The notes: generated from the letters alone by a model not told the origin. Shown: positions 23,360-35,423, numbered from the stretch's first letter. The stretch is DNA of 64,000 nucleotides from Polytrichum commune (GCA_950295325.1 OX485803.1:75035554-75099553), one strand, 5' to 3'. Numbers and translations are program-made.

Positions 23360-23753
23360 GAGCATCCTCAGTCGGTCTAGGTAAAGCTCACTGCAAACCA
23401 AGACCTATCTTGCTTAAAATTGCTCAAAATTTAGAGGGAGTGCACCAAATCTTGCTTAAAATGGACAGATCCTCCCACACTCCCTCTAAATGTCAAAAAT
23501 TTGGAGGGAGTGTGGGAGGATCTTTCCATTTTTAAGCAAGATTTGGTGCACTCCCTCTAAATTTTGAAAATGTGGTGTTTTCAATGAGGGATTTCACCTA
23601 CGTCAAATTTTTACAATTCTTTTTTCTTGAGAAATATCTCACGTTTATTTAGGTGTGCTTCTAATGATGGTAATTTCAGTTTCTAATTTTAGGTCAGTCA
23701 GAAGATAGGTTTTGGTTTGCAGTGAGCTTTACCTAGACCGACTGAGGATGCTC
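23360..23753. mobile_element. MITE with near-perfect 40 bp TIRs and internal hairpin
   Basis: It begins GAGCATCCTCAGTCGGTCTA and ends with the exact inverse. The match runs about 40 bases into GCTCACTGCAAACCAA. TCA flanks both sides (23,357-23,359 and 23,754-23,756). Inside, 23,426-23,575 is a second inverted repeat with arms of about 70 bases (AGGGAGTGCACCAAATCTTG and its complement). It is noncoding. Confidence 0.9.
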
Positions 23754-23756
23754 TCA

Positions 23757-24078
23757 AGCATGCAAAAGAGTCTTCAAATGGAGGTGTTTAGGGTTTAAGT
23801 ATTAGTTTAGTAAGGTGTAGTGATTGCCTTAGATCATGGAGACCCTAAATCATGGAGCGTGGTAACTTCGTGATCAAATTTTTGAAAGTAATTGTGGATC
23901 GAGGTTTAAAAAAAAAGTTTGAGTTATTGGCAATTTCAGTAAGTACGTGTGAAGACAACATGAATCGACAATTCTTAGTTTGAGCAAGAATGATCAATTT
24001 GAAGTGGAGAGTCTCACTTTTGGGATGATGGTTGAGGTTTGAAGTGCTTGAACATTTTTCATGATAAAATAAAGGGAC
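23757..24078. other. Noncoding stretch
   Basis: No gene or repeat was seen. Confidence 0.4.
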
Positions 24079-25305
24079 TTAGGGCCGCTTTACACTACGG
24101 TGGAGAAGTCCTCCGGTCAAGAATTCTAGGGGAATTCTGAAATTTGATTGGCCGAGAGTGACACTTTTGGCTGGTGGTGGTGGACACTACGGCCAAGAGT
24201 CCTTTGGTGGAGAACTTTGTACATGGATGAATAAATGACATGGTTGGCAATGTGGCGACACTTTTTCCAAGGGGATAGAGTTCTCCGGAGGTCAAGTTTC
24301 TTGGGCAACCTCAAAGCCTCGGACAACAAACTTGGCCTCCGGAGAACTTCAACTTCAATAAAATATTTCTTCCTTAGAGAAATCTCTCGGGGGTGCACTC
24401 CATTTTCAAGTTGAACACCACGTGCAATAAATAAAATCTACTTTCTACATAAAGCATCACCAAAATGGGTCAAAATTTAATCAATTCTTTTTCATGAGTA
24501 GATATACACGGTATCTATTACACAGTAAAGAATAATAACCAAATTTGATTATTTTTTATTTTATAAAATTTATAAAACACACCGTTTCTAACTAGAATGA
24601 CGCAAAATTAAACTAAGAAAATTATCACAAAATTAAGATGCTCACAAATTTCAAAAAATATATAAGAAGATATTATCAATGGTTATGCATATGTAGGAAA
24701 AATATCACAGTTTTCAAAATTATATATGGCATATAATATAGGGTAGCAAACTTTTATCGCACGTGGTTATGAAACGTAAGGGGGTGTGATTGCCCCAAGA
24801 GAAATCTTTGCATTATTGTTCTCCCTCTTTAGTATGATATTTTTGGGAAATACAAAAAAGTTGTATTATCCAGGTGTCGTCTTCTTATTACTATGACAAA
24901 TGACATAAAGTTGTCATACTATTGAGGGAATACGAAAACATAAGTAACATGAGCTTAAAAATATATACAACAAGTTTAAGCAATATAGATGGTATGAAAT
25001 AATAACTTATAACTCCAAACAATTACAAATATTCTCATGAACTCTTAAAATAAGAGTCCAAAGATCTTTGGTGTTGCCTACCCAAGTTAGCAACTGTCAT
25101 CTTATCTAAATTCCCATCTAACTTTTGGAAACTAATAATTTCATTAACATCAAAATATAAAGAGTTCTCCAATAAGAAACTGGACAACAATGATGCATGA
25201 CGTTTAACATCAAGATATTGGTGATACTATATCACCCGTGTATAAGGTAACATACTAGGCAAGAGGCCACTCTCACCCTAACCATGTCCATTCTACATTA
25301 GTAAT

Positions 25306-26174
25306 CAGAGCCCTACATTGGGTGCCCATACCCATGCCCACCCATGCCCATGGGTTTTGGGTGGGCATGGGTGTGATATTATTGTTCATGGGTGGGCATG
25401 GGTTCGATATTATTATTCATGGGTGAGCATGGGCTAAAGCAAAGCATATTGGAAGGGGTCATTGAATGAGCTCTCATTCAATGCTTTCAAGGGTAAGAAC
25501 ACTGAATCACCTTCACCCAGTAAGGTGAGTCCATCTTTCAGTGTGTCTTCTTCTTGTTCTCCTCCTCCTCCTCCTCCTTTTTGAGTGTGTCCCTGGGCTC
25601 CCAAGAATCCTCGGTAGTTAAGAATCAAGAGATCGTAGTTGTTAGCAACTTCGACGCACGTATTGAGCTTGAGTTTAGTATGTATGAGACATACAAGGTC
25701 ACTAATCTCGAAAAAAAATGAGATCATTGTAGCGGTGAGCTTAGCATTGCCAATGAATCGGGATACCACTGCTAAATTCAGTATTCTCTTGTGGTGGAAG
25801 CTGAAAGGAGCCCCCACATTCCCCATCATGTCACGCGTGGCACGTTCGGATTTGTGCATCCATGCATCCAACTCCAAATTGGAGTCAAACTTCTCAGATG
25901 TAGGGAATACGCAAACCAAAAAGTGCTCTGAGCTAAAGCCAACAATAGTGAACGACCTTTTATTTGTCCGATCCAACCAAGACTTGGAGTAGGCGGGTAA
26001 TACACATTACACAATTTTTGAATACATGGACACAATCTGAATAGCATGGGTGGGCACATGCCATGCTATGTGTGGGCATGGGTGCGCACATGTCATGCTA
26101 TGGGTGGGCATAGGTTGCTGTTGATGGGCATGGTCTCGGTATGGGTGCAATTTAAAGGAAAATGTTGGGCTCTG
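25306..26174. mobile_element. hAT-like element D2 carrying about 560 bp of unrelated DNA
   Basis: Same family as 15,112-15,474: CAGAGCCCTACATTGGGTGC at the left and the matching inverted end at the right. Flanks TTAGTAAT and CTAGTAAC agree at 6 of 8 positions, an aged 8 bp duplication. Relative to the short copy, the internal block at about 25,432-25,996 is extra. Confidence 0.8.
25432..25996 (-). other. Insert inside hAT-like element D2, open minus-strand frame
   Basis: The minus strand is open for about 180 codons (25,434-25,976), including LDAWMHKSERATRDMMGN, FHHKRILNLAVVSRFIG and a glycine/glutamate run. I do not recognise the family. It could be a captured host gene fragment or an internal part of a longer hAT element that the short copy lost. 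Confidence 0.4.
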
Positions 26175-26329
26175 CTAGTAACCCTAATTACCATTAAGTT
26201 CCCAACAATAAGTGAAGTTCCCAAGTAGTTCCCAAGTGAAGATGGATGTATTTTAGATGCACATTATATAGATGAAAGGAATTCTAGCATTAACTACCTC
26301 TTTAATATGACAAAATGGAGATTCTATAT

Positions 26330-26460
26330 GTTGCATTATCGAGTGTTGTAGTCGTATAAAAGAGGGAGTTTTGAACTAACAAGTTTGGTCTTGTAAAAAT
26401 ATGTTGTAATATTGAGGGTGTCGTGTAAACGAGTGTCGTATTAACGAGGTTGGACTATAC
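26330..26460. mobile_element. Terminal fragment of a pogo/mariner-like element
   Basis: It ends TCGTATTAACGAGGTTGGACTA, close in pattern to the right end of the pogo-like element at 60,080 (TTAAAGAGGTAGGACTG). The partner end was not placed with confidence. Confidence 0.45.
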
Positions 26461-26903
26461 CAACATGTTATTTCTTTAAAAATCAATAAGAAGATAATGT
26501 TACCTACTTATTTGCCTTAATTTGGATGTATTATAGAGGTGGAACATTTTCAAATAAATTATTGTCATGAAAGAAGTTTTAAAACATTGCCATATACATT
26601 TTTTTTATCAATATAATTTTTTTAAATACCAATACAATGGTCATTTAGGGGGTAAGGTTTCTACTATGGTCGGCTTTGACTATTTCGTGAAGTAGTCTGG
26701 TGGACTTCTCCTCTTGGTGAAGTTGTCCAATACACTTCTCCTATAGGTGGTTACACTACGGCCGGTCAAGACTTCTTAAGGCATTATTTTATTGTCTTTT
26801 CATCTTCTCCAGCATACCATCCCTCACCTCAAACAACCATGTCTTGGGCGAAAGTTCTTGACCGACCGGTGCACTTCTCCACCGTAGTGTAAAGCAGCCC
26901 TTA

Positions 26904-27526
26904 GCCTTGGAGGTGGGTCAACAAGAAATGGTACAAACTTCTTGGCTCCACATATATTTCCATGCATGATATTGAGACTTAGGAACTAAAACCTACTGTA
27001 AAGCCATCATGAGTGGGACTTTTCTCTCCACCAACCACCGTATTCCTTGAACTTTGTTTTACTTATAAAATGAGATTTAGTGTAAAGTGACCCTAAAACT
27101 TTATGTTTCATATTTATATGGCTAAATTTTGCTTAAAAGTCTCTCAACCTCCCTTGAGAAATCCCCTAACATAGGCTTAAATTTCACCCATTCCTAAACC
27201 GAAATTCCAAGTCACAAGCAAAGTGAAATCCCGCTTTTAAATGTCAACGAAGGGCTAATGATGGACTAATGATGGACTAATGGTGGACTAATGGATCATC
27301 GGGGGGCGGGCCAATGCTATTCCATAGCCCATATTTGGGGCACCTTGCATGGAGGCTTTTCTAACACTTTCAACTAGTATGACGTCGGGACCCAACTTTT
27401 AAAGTGTCTCCAGTGATTTCCGGGGTGAAACTGACACTTGGAAGGGAGTGGTGGGTTGCATGTAGCCTCATACACGAGGCACTTATGAAACTAGGGTCCC
27501 TTTACACACATACACCATAGCATTAC
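26904..27526. other. Noncoding stretch
   Basis: About 27,255-27,292 holds a short tandem run of GGACTAATGAT units. No gene was seen. Confidence 0.4.
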
Positions 27527-27529
27527 TTA

Positions 27530-28029
27530 GGGCCACTTCACACACGAGACTTGAGAGCCCGTGACCATTACACTTCAAGCACTCTCATTGGTGGAAACGG
27601 CGGAGCCGGTCCAAGTTCGCTTCACTCTACCCTTGAGGGACCGACGGAGTATGTGAATACAAGATGGATGTAAAGTGTACATGAGTTCCAACCAGGCATC
27701 AAATGGATCATGTTTCATGGTCACTTGGACTATTTTCAAAAACCACCTTTTGGAGGCAAGCCTAACACAAAATCAGGAGACCATGGCATTCCGAATGATC
27801 ACAACTGTTGGTTTATTCTATTTTATCATGTGTGAGGACCCGCATGAATAGAATTTCATTGAAATATCATTTGGTTGAGGGCCTGGTCACATATGACTTC
27901 ACACTACACTTGAGAGGTTGTGACCACACTACATGATTTTGGAGGTGTCTTGGGACGGTCTATGGACACTTCCTTTTGGGCTCTCACAATTTCATGGTCA
28001 CGGCTCTTGGCTCATGTGTGAAGTGGCCC
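27530..28029. mobile_element. PIF/Harbinger-like element G2
   Basis: The ends are GGGCCACTTCACACACGAGA and, reverse complemented, GGGCCACTTCACACATGAGC. The flanks are TTA (27,527-27,529) and TTT(A). It shares internal blocks with 14,564-15,538 (GCCCGTGACCATT, CTCTCATTGGT, AGGAGACCATG) but lacks the nested hAT. It is noncoding. Confidence 0.8.
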
Positions 28030-28032
28030 TTT

Positions 28033-28368
28033 ATTGCACTCCTAAAGATGGGAATTTTGGGCATTTTAAAGGGAATCATGCCCCATCTATATTAGGTCAT
28101 CCTTACAAGATATAACAATATGTAGATTGAGTAATTTTCATTTAACAAAAGTTAACCGACATCTAGGCTAGAATTATTTTCGCTTACTATTTTAAATATT
28201 AAAATATTAAAATATTGTTTTAAGTTATAAACTTTGGTGCTAAACAACCTAGTCTGTAAGCCAACTTGTTGTGTTGGATCCGATATAGGCTGTGCATGTC
28301 CCTGCTTGGTGTCGGAACACAAGCCACTAGAATCAACATCCATGATTCACGCTATCATATTACCGTGT
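28033..28368. other. Noncoding stretch
   Basis: AT-rich; no gene seen. Confidence 0.4.
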
Positions 28369-28370
28369 TA

Positions 28371-28775
28371 CTCCCCCGCTTCAAAATACAAGTCACGTTT
28401 GGACATAAACTGCGTTACGAAATAAAAGTTATATTTGGTGAAATTTCTCTCAAACTTCGCCAACGAACTGGAATGTTGTCAGAAACAATGTACATGTTGC
28501 TAATGAATTTCCAAGTCAAATAACAGTTTACGCTCGTTTAACAACTGATGTTTGGACTCAACGACGTCGACGCACATCAACGCGGTTTTATGTGTGAGAT
28601 CAATCAGTGTCAATCGTCAATGGCGATGAACGGGCGTTACTATGGACACCCTAGCTCGCCGGAAAGCGCTTAGTGAGAGCTATGCGACACACACATTTCC
28701 GTGCTAAAAGTGCGAAAAATGACCTTAAGCCCATGGATTTTTTTAAACGTAACTTTTAGCCTGAAACGGAGGGAG
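28371..28775. mobile_element. Stowaway-like MITE, TA target duplication
   Basis: The ends are CTCCCCCGCTTCAAAATACA and, reverse complemented, CTCCCTCCGTTTCAGGCTAA, with TA on both sides. The CTCCCTCCGT start and TA duplication are typical of Stowaway elements (Tc1/mariner). It is noncoding. Confidence 0.85.
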
Positions 28776-28777
28776 TA

Positions 28778-29929
28778 CATAGCTAACCCCTTTAAGAAAC
28801 ATGAGCATGACTCCTAAGTTGTGTAATGTTGTGAACTGAGCGCCTTGACCATGAAAATCATCCAAAGACCATATTGTAGGAATTAGAAATCCAAACTTGC
28901 AATCGATGGATGCTCAAAAGTAAAGTGAAATTGAACCATTTGGAGAACCGCATTATGTTTTATGAACATTCCAAAATTGTGGGTAGTCTCTATATTTATG
29001 TAACTTCATACAATTTCGCCTCAAGGAGTTTCACCACTATAGGCCGAACCCTTTTTCACATAGTAACACACAATGTTCGTTTTCTATCAAAAGAATGTTA
29101 GATGCTGGAAATTAAGAACTTTGTGGAGAAAATTTGTTAAAAAGTTTTTTTCTAGAGGTTTTTATGTTTCCACTATTGCATTCCTTGGATGCGTATTTCA
29201 AGCATGTTTATGATCTTTAACTAATTGATACAAATAGCCCCTTGCAACCATTTTTTAATCAATTTATATATTTTTTTTTATTTTTTCACAACTAGTTCCA
29301 TATGCCATAATAAAACCACACAAAATTTGAGAAGAATGGATTTCATTTCCATCCCCATCCACCCTTCCAAAATTTCTACTTTGATAAGGAACATTAGGGG
29401 CTAAGCCATGCACTCCTTCCTACATTAAAACAACCACTAAAAATATATATTATATTGGCTTACTAAAGGCCTCAAAATGACATGTGTACATTAAACATGT
29501 ATGCAAGTGCCTTTTGGTGGGAACACTTGGTGAGGTCCTACACTTGCTGAGGGCGGATTTACACTAAGGTAGAAGCACCTATCGTAAACACTTTGAGCAT
29601 TACAGTCCTTATGTAATCCAAATATATTACCCAATTCTTTATTTGGAACAACAACTACATTATGAGCACAACAACGTAGAGATCACATGAATTATAGCTT
29701 ACCTAATTTCTAAGAATATTGAGAGGCACATAAAAAAGAAAAGAATAAAGTAAAGTAAAAAGAAAGTGAAAAAAGTAATGCCCATGCCAATGGCAACAAC
29801 ATGAATATGAGTATGTTAGCTTTATATTTGATCATGTTGCATATGATGCAATACAAGGCATTTTGCTTCTTTTGAGAGGTGGGCTAGGGTGGGCGAAGGA
29901 CATGTGTTTGTTTGTTGTTTAATTTCTTT
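28778..29929. other. Noncoding stretch with one stray PIF-like terminus
   Basis: 29,556-29,582 reads AGGGCGGATTTACACTAAGG, matching the terminal consensus of the PIF-like elements at 24,082 and 38,153, but no partner end was found nearby. There is no gene. Confidence 0.4.
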
Positions 29930-31200
29930 TTGTTTAGGACTAGGTATGTGAGGTATTTAACAATGTTTTGATGTATGTTTTTTCATGAGGTTTTTTATGT
30001 TGGGTTTTGGGATGGTGAGTTTATCGAGTTTTAGTATGGAGTGTTCATGTATGGCTCCTCTTACTCCGGTTGTGATGGTTATGAGAGGATTTACTTTCCA
30101 CCCATTATTTTATAGTGTGTTGATTAGTGGGTCTTATTTAGTGTGTTTATGTTCAAGGGCTTGTTCCGGGAATCTGTCATGGTAGTATGCGAATTCAATG
30201 AATTAGAGTGTGTGGGAGGGGGAGGGGGTTATTGGTGTATGGCTTTGGTTTGGGGCTCCTGAGATACATATAATATTCAATCTTAATAGGTCTTGGCATT
30301 GGCATGGTAGTCGCGTGTAGGTGTGACTGAGTGTCCAATCCGGGATTGTTGAGTCAGGTGGTTTGTTATTGTGGGCACCTGCATTGACTAATGTAAAGAA
30401 CTTGTTGTGTCTAGAGATTCTAAGGCCCTTTATGTGTTGGTTCTTGCATGTTGATAGGAGATGGGGCCATGTGTCTTTGATGTTATTAGGGCATAGGGTG
30501 CAATTGGGGTGGGTGGTGGGCCAAAATATAATTTTCCTATGGTTGCCCATACATTGTGAATATCGAAATTCTAGAGTTTGTATGATTTGAGCAACAAATA
30601 TACTAATGGCCTTCCATAATAGTCGAATAGTTAGTGGTCAAATTGGTCATTTGATAGTCATTTGCCAACATATGGGAATTTTCTTTTGACAGTGTTGGTT
30701 TGTCTTTATCAATGTTCTTTGTTGATGAATGTGTGAAGGTTGCGAATGGCTCCATCATGTGTGGCGGTTGGCAACTTGCTAGCTAGTAGGGAGTGGTATG
30801 AGCAATGTGGATATGTGGGGTGAGGGTAGGTTTGTCTTTGTGTGCTCGGTTGCTTGCCAGTGCTTCCGTGAGCTTGTTTCTGGTCATACCGGTGTGACCT
30901 CGTGCTTTGTGGATGAAGATTTTGTGTGGGGTCCAATATATTTGGTGTATTGTTGCCGCTACGAGTTGTTTGTTTGGGTGGCGGTGTTGTGAGGATGGGT
31001 TTCTAATGTGATTGTTTATTAGGAATATGTTGTTGAGGTTGTCTATGAATATGTGTGCACCTACTTGGGTGGTTTGTATAGTTATGATGGCGATTAATAC
31101 TGCATTGAGCTTTGCTCGGAGGATGTTTTGGTGTCCATGTAGCCTTTCGGAGATTTGGGTGTTGTTGTTGGGCTATATACTCTTCATCCTGCAATGTTGC
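29930..31200 (-). pseudogene. Non-LTR retrotransposon relic, copy 2 (RNase H, CCHC, endonuclease)
   Basis: It is homologous across its length to 31,860-33,961 but carries stops and frameshifts. The RNase H part reads HGHQNILRAKLNAVL and IFIDNLNNIFLI, so the catalytic glutamate is changed to lysine. The CCHC motif CTLC-x9-H-x4-C is intact. The nuclease-like part keeps IHFIEFAYYHDRF but has lost the RPD aspartate. It is dead. Confidence 0.75.
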
Positions 31201-31846
31201 CTTCTATGTGCCCCTCAAAGTCACAAACTTCATTTGACCCTTCCTAATCTTAAAGGCCCTCTCAAAGTGGAAAGTGTTCATTTGACAACGATCTCTTTCA
31301 TTTGATAAGATGCATTGTTAGTCCTTAAAATAAGACAATAAGTGTTCATGTTGAAGTACGTAGGTGCCCACTTTGGAAGGACATGTAGATGTCATTGTCT
31401 AAATTGGGCGCCCTTACGTTAGGGTCTAACACCAAAAGAAGATCCAAAAGTGAGTCGTCATATTGGATGAGAGTATTATTTGGATTCAAGGAGTTTACTC
31501 TAAGGTTTGGGCCCAATATAATATGAAAAAAGAAGTGGTGCCAATGTGATATTACTTTCCCTTCAAATCTTCAATCCCCACTTAAGAAACTACACTAAGT
31601 ATTGTATTTAGTGTCAAATTCTATGTTATGTCAATGTGGTAAGTTTTTTAATGCCACTTCTTATGAATAAGTTTTACAACAACTGTCATCTCAACTTACT
31701 TTAGTTCATCCACTTTTGGGATATTCTACATCGTAACATTTTTACAAAAGAGTATATTATCATGAAAAATTCAAATTTGGATGAAAATCCACCTAGTAAA
31801 TGACTATAATTACAACATTGTAAATATGCAATGTTCAAAATGTTTA
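31201..31846. repeat. Left part of a family J element interrupted by a retrotransposon
   Basis: About 31,560-31,846 matches 37,720-38,040 (TAGTTCATC-ACTTTTGG, TATATTCTACATC, AACATTTTT). The element resumes at 33,975 after the LINE insertion. The part before 31,540 shows nothing recognisable. Confidence 0.65.
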
Positions 31847-31859
31847 ATAAGGGATGACA

Positions 31860-33961
31860 GAGGAGGAGAAACTTCGGTCTCCGGTAAAGGGGACCGACGT
31901 GAATGAAGTGTCTGTTCGTTCCACCCCTAGACCTATGTCCACGGGACATATATAGGAATAGAAGTAGAGAACTACTTCCCCCTTTCGAGGGTAGACACTA
32001 TAGTCACAAGTAACCAATAACAGAGAGAAACCAATACAAATAAGGTTGATTGATATAGGGCTTGTTTTGTGCAAACTTTAGACATCAGGCCATGAACTAA
32101 TTGTTGTGTAGAGGGGATGTTTACACTTATAACTTTTAGGTTCAGCTAGGGGGGGGGGGTCTTGTATTTGAGGTAGAGGTTGGTGATTTTCTAGTCTTCT
32201 TTTGTGGAGGAGGATGGACATGGTGTATTGTATGGAAATGGTGTTGATGTTTTTAAAGGTATTTCGAATGGATGGCATAGGTAGTTTAAATGTGTCTTCA
32301 AGTAGTTTCATTGATGGGATGTGTGTTGCGGCTTTGGTGCCTGCTGTAACAACAATGAGCGGGTCAATTTTCCAGCCTCTAGTGGCAATGCTTTCTATTA
32401 GTGGTTTATATTTGTTAGCTTTGGCTTCTAGTGTTTCTAGTGAAAATCTATCGTTACAGTATGTGAATTCAATGAATTGTATGGTAAGGTTTTGGTCAAC
32501 ATTTGTGGGGGGTTCATTTTGGTATGCTAACCCTTTAACGCAGAGAATGTCGGGTCTAAAACGAGAGTTGCAGTGGCATCTTTGGGTTCTGCATGTGCAG
32601 GGTAATAGCCAGTTAAGGACGGTGTTTTCTTGGGGGTTATTGTTAAAGGTGCCAGCGTTCATGAGAGTGTAGCATCGGGATTTTTCGGATGAAATTAGTA
32701 ATTTTCTGATTTCCCAGAGTGCCTTGTGAGTGTATACATGTAGTGAGTGTATGTGTTGTTGCCTACATGTGAGTAGTACATGTAGCCATGTATCGGGTTT
32801 GTATGAGTTACAAATAGGACAAGTGATGGTAGGGAATCTTTGTCTCCCAAAGAAGGTTTGTTTTCTGGCTTGGCCCATGTAGGTTCCAGTGCGAAATTTG
32901 ATAAGGCATGATTTTTGTTTGTCCGTAATAGTGGGGTTATTCCAAAATTCATTAGAGAGTTCTTTGTCAATGTTTGTATTGCCTGTCCATTTGCAGATAT
33001 TGGGGGTTTGTATGGCCATATTTTCTAAGTTATTTATTCTGTCATATTTTTTTATTTGTTTTTTCTAGGAATCTAACGGGGCCTTTGTCTGGCGTATCCA
33101 TCATGGAGGGCCATTCGTCTTTTTGGTAGTAGTAAGGTGTGGCATGAGCATGTTCGTATGGGTGTATGACATTTCTATGGGCAAGGTCAAGTCCTTCTTT
33201 TACTAATTTATCTGCTTGTTCATTGCCGTCTATGTTGACGTGTGCTTTGACTTTGTATGATGTGATTGGTTGGGAGCGGTTTTGAAGTAATTGTACCATG
33301 GAGGCAAGTGTGATTTGGTCGGGGTGGCTATTATGTAGTGTGGGGTGTTTCATTTGTGTGTTTAGTAGATATAGTACATTTAGGCTATCGGTGAATATGT
33401 ATGCGGGTTCATTTGGATATTGGGTGTTGATAATTTGTAGTGTTTTATGTATAGCAATCATTTCTGCACGCATGATATTTTGGTGGCCATGTAGTCTTTT
33501 GGCAATGTTGATCCCTTTAGGGTTGTAGATGCCATATCCTATTGTTTCCCTTCTCCATGTACCGGGGGAGATTAGTTTAGGTTTTTAAAATGAACCGTCA
33601 GTATAATAGCTGAATTGTGGATGGAATTTTAATGGTAAGTTAGTTTGATAGTTTGGTAGTTAGGCATAGGTGTTTCATTAAACGTGGGGATGTTGGGGTA
33701 AGTTAGTTTGGACCACTTTTTGCTAGGGTTGACAGGGGTATTCGGGGGAGTGTGCATGGCATTTTATGTATATGGCTGTTGTATTGAGAGATTGTTTACA
33801 ATATGGGTGAGTTGATTTAATTGTTCATAGGATCCTACGTAGTTATTTTGGTGGTGTATACAGAGATTTTGCAGTGCAGAGAGTTCTTTTCTACGTATGT
33901 TAAGTTCTGGTGGTATGGTGGGTTCTTCATATGTGATGGTATCTGCAGCAAAGTTATTATT
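31860..33961 (-). mobile_element. 5'-truncated non-LTR retrotransposon with RNase H and restriction-like endonuclease
   Basis: The insertion is flanked by an exact 13 bp duplication, ATAAGGGATGACA (31,847-31,859 and 33,962-33,974). On the minus strand it begins inside ORF2, downstream of the reverse transcriptase. RNase H follows: YTDGSF, HGHQNIMRAEM, IFTDSLNVLYLL and GNEQADKL give the D-E-D-D set, with one TAA just after TDGSF. Next is CPIC-x9-H-x4-C, then a nuclease-like domain with RPDILC and FIEFTYCNDRF, followed by KY-x2-LIES and GWKIDPLIVV. The two coding pieces are 33,473-33,042 and 33,019-32,078. No poly(A) is seen at the 3' end (31,860). RNase H together with a restriction-like endonuclease is, to my knowledge, typical of the Dualen/RandI clade. 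Confidence 0.8.
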
Positions 33962-33974
33962 CATAAGGGATGAC

Positions 33975-35006
33975 AAATAATGTCAAGTTGACATTTAGTG
34001 TTGGTGACATTACACGGTTGGTTTACAAGTTGAATTGTGAAAGACGATTAGAATTGGTGACACTGCAATATTCAGTGTAGTCCTTTTAGTTTGAGAGACC
34101 GATCTTCAGGCTTGGTTCAATCTTGAGTTTGAAGGTAAAGCTCATAAAATGAGGAATTATTTGGACCTCAAGTTTCTTGGACTTGGACCATAATGTACAT
34201 TGATCTTTATAGTTGCCCAAGTGGTCAATTTTCTGAAGAGTGAACTCAAATACGGCCCCGCCAAACTTTATGACAAAAGAGAAAGCCAATCCCTCCCTCC
34301 CCCCCCCCCCAAAAAAAAAAAAAAATAGAAAAGAAAAAGAAGAAGAAAAACACCAATCGGTTGATATTCAATTCAGAAACGTAATGGAACCTTGATTTAA
34401 GGAGCCGTTATGGAGGCCCCACAAGTGCCTAGGTGGATAAGGTAAGTAGTAGACTTATAAAGAGTCAAGGGGACTTGTTGCTGCAAAGTTGGAGTGTATC
34501 ACAACCCTTTCAAAACTTAAAAAACATGCCTCCTAATTCAACAGGGTTGTGGTTAATTCATCTTAAGTGTGTCCAGCTAAATTCATTTGGGATCTTTGAA
34601 GTTAATTAAATGTTAAATCAAGTTTCCTTGTAAAAATCCAAGGAGATATGAGGTTTTGGGGTGGATTTGTTTTTGTGTATTACACCTACACAAGTGCATT
34701 TTACACCAACTTGCATAACATGAATTTACAATATTAATATCCTACCTTTTAAATTCATACAATTTTTGTTGGTAACAACTCTAATAAAGGTAAAGGCTTG
34801 TAAAGCAAGTATAAAAGGTGGACTTACTTTCTGAACAGGACATTCTTCTTTTTCCAAACTTTTAGGAATGCCTAGATTAACACTTGCTCTAGTTTAGAAC
34901 CTCTACCTCTACTGCCACTTGTTCATTGTTCTCATCCTCCATGTCATAGTCACATTAAAAAGTGTATTTAATGTAACCAATTCTATTTGTTTTGCTCAAT
35001 ATATAC
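33975..35006. other. Right part of family J element, then noncoding DNA
   Basis: 33,975-34,080 resumes the family J element cut by the LINE. 34,300-34,345 is a C-tract followed by an A-tract. The rest is noncoding, with no gene seen. Confidence 0.5.
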
Positions 35007-35008
35007 TA

Positions 35009-35296
35009 CTCCCTTTGTCCCACAATGATTGCCCTAGCTACTTCCCGGATTTTTTTTGTCCCAAAATGATTGCTTGGTTTATCCGCCCGGCTAGAAATTT
35101 GAGGCTCAAAGTCAAATATTTTCACGCCAAACTTTCTATATCAAGAAGTTTTTCAACACCGCAATTTCCGGGGGCGTTTCGGAGTAGTTGTTGTTTTCTG
35201 TTTTAATAGTCATACTTACAACTACTCGATCAACGATTAGCGGACTTAATCTCGCCAAAGTTAGAAATACGGACAATCATTTTGGGACAAAGGGAG
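35009..35296. mobile_element. Stowaway-like MITE, TA target duplication
   Basis: It starts CTCCCTTTGTCCCACAATGA and ends with the inverse, CTCCCTTTGTCCCAAAATGA (reverse complemented). TA flanks both sides (35,007-35,008 and 35,297-35,298). It is 288 bp and noncoding. Confidence 0.9.
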
Positions 35297-35423
35297 TAAT
35301 TATTGTAAATTGCATGTGTACAATTGTGATGTTAATTTTTGAATTTTTTATGCTAGAACAATATTCCAGTGTAAATAGTGCCCTTTTTGAACTTTAGAAT
35401 TGTAAATGATTATGTGTGAAAGG

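Larger units (their letters stand above)
24082..26900. mobile_element. PIF/Harbinger-like element C, TTA target duplication
   Basis: The left end is GGGCCGCTTTACACTACGGT. The right end, reverse complemented, is GGGCTGCTTTACACTACGGT. Both ends continue into GGAGAAG, and TTA flanks them at 24,079-24,081 and 26,901-26,903. A subterminal repeat with CACTACGGCC recurs near 24,184 and 26,755. The interior carries an hAT-like insertion (25,306-26,174) and a pogo-type terminus near 26,330-26,460. No PIF transposase or Myb-like gene is readable. Confidence 0.85.
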
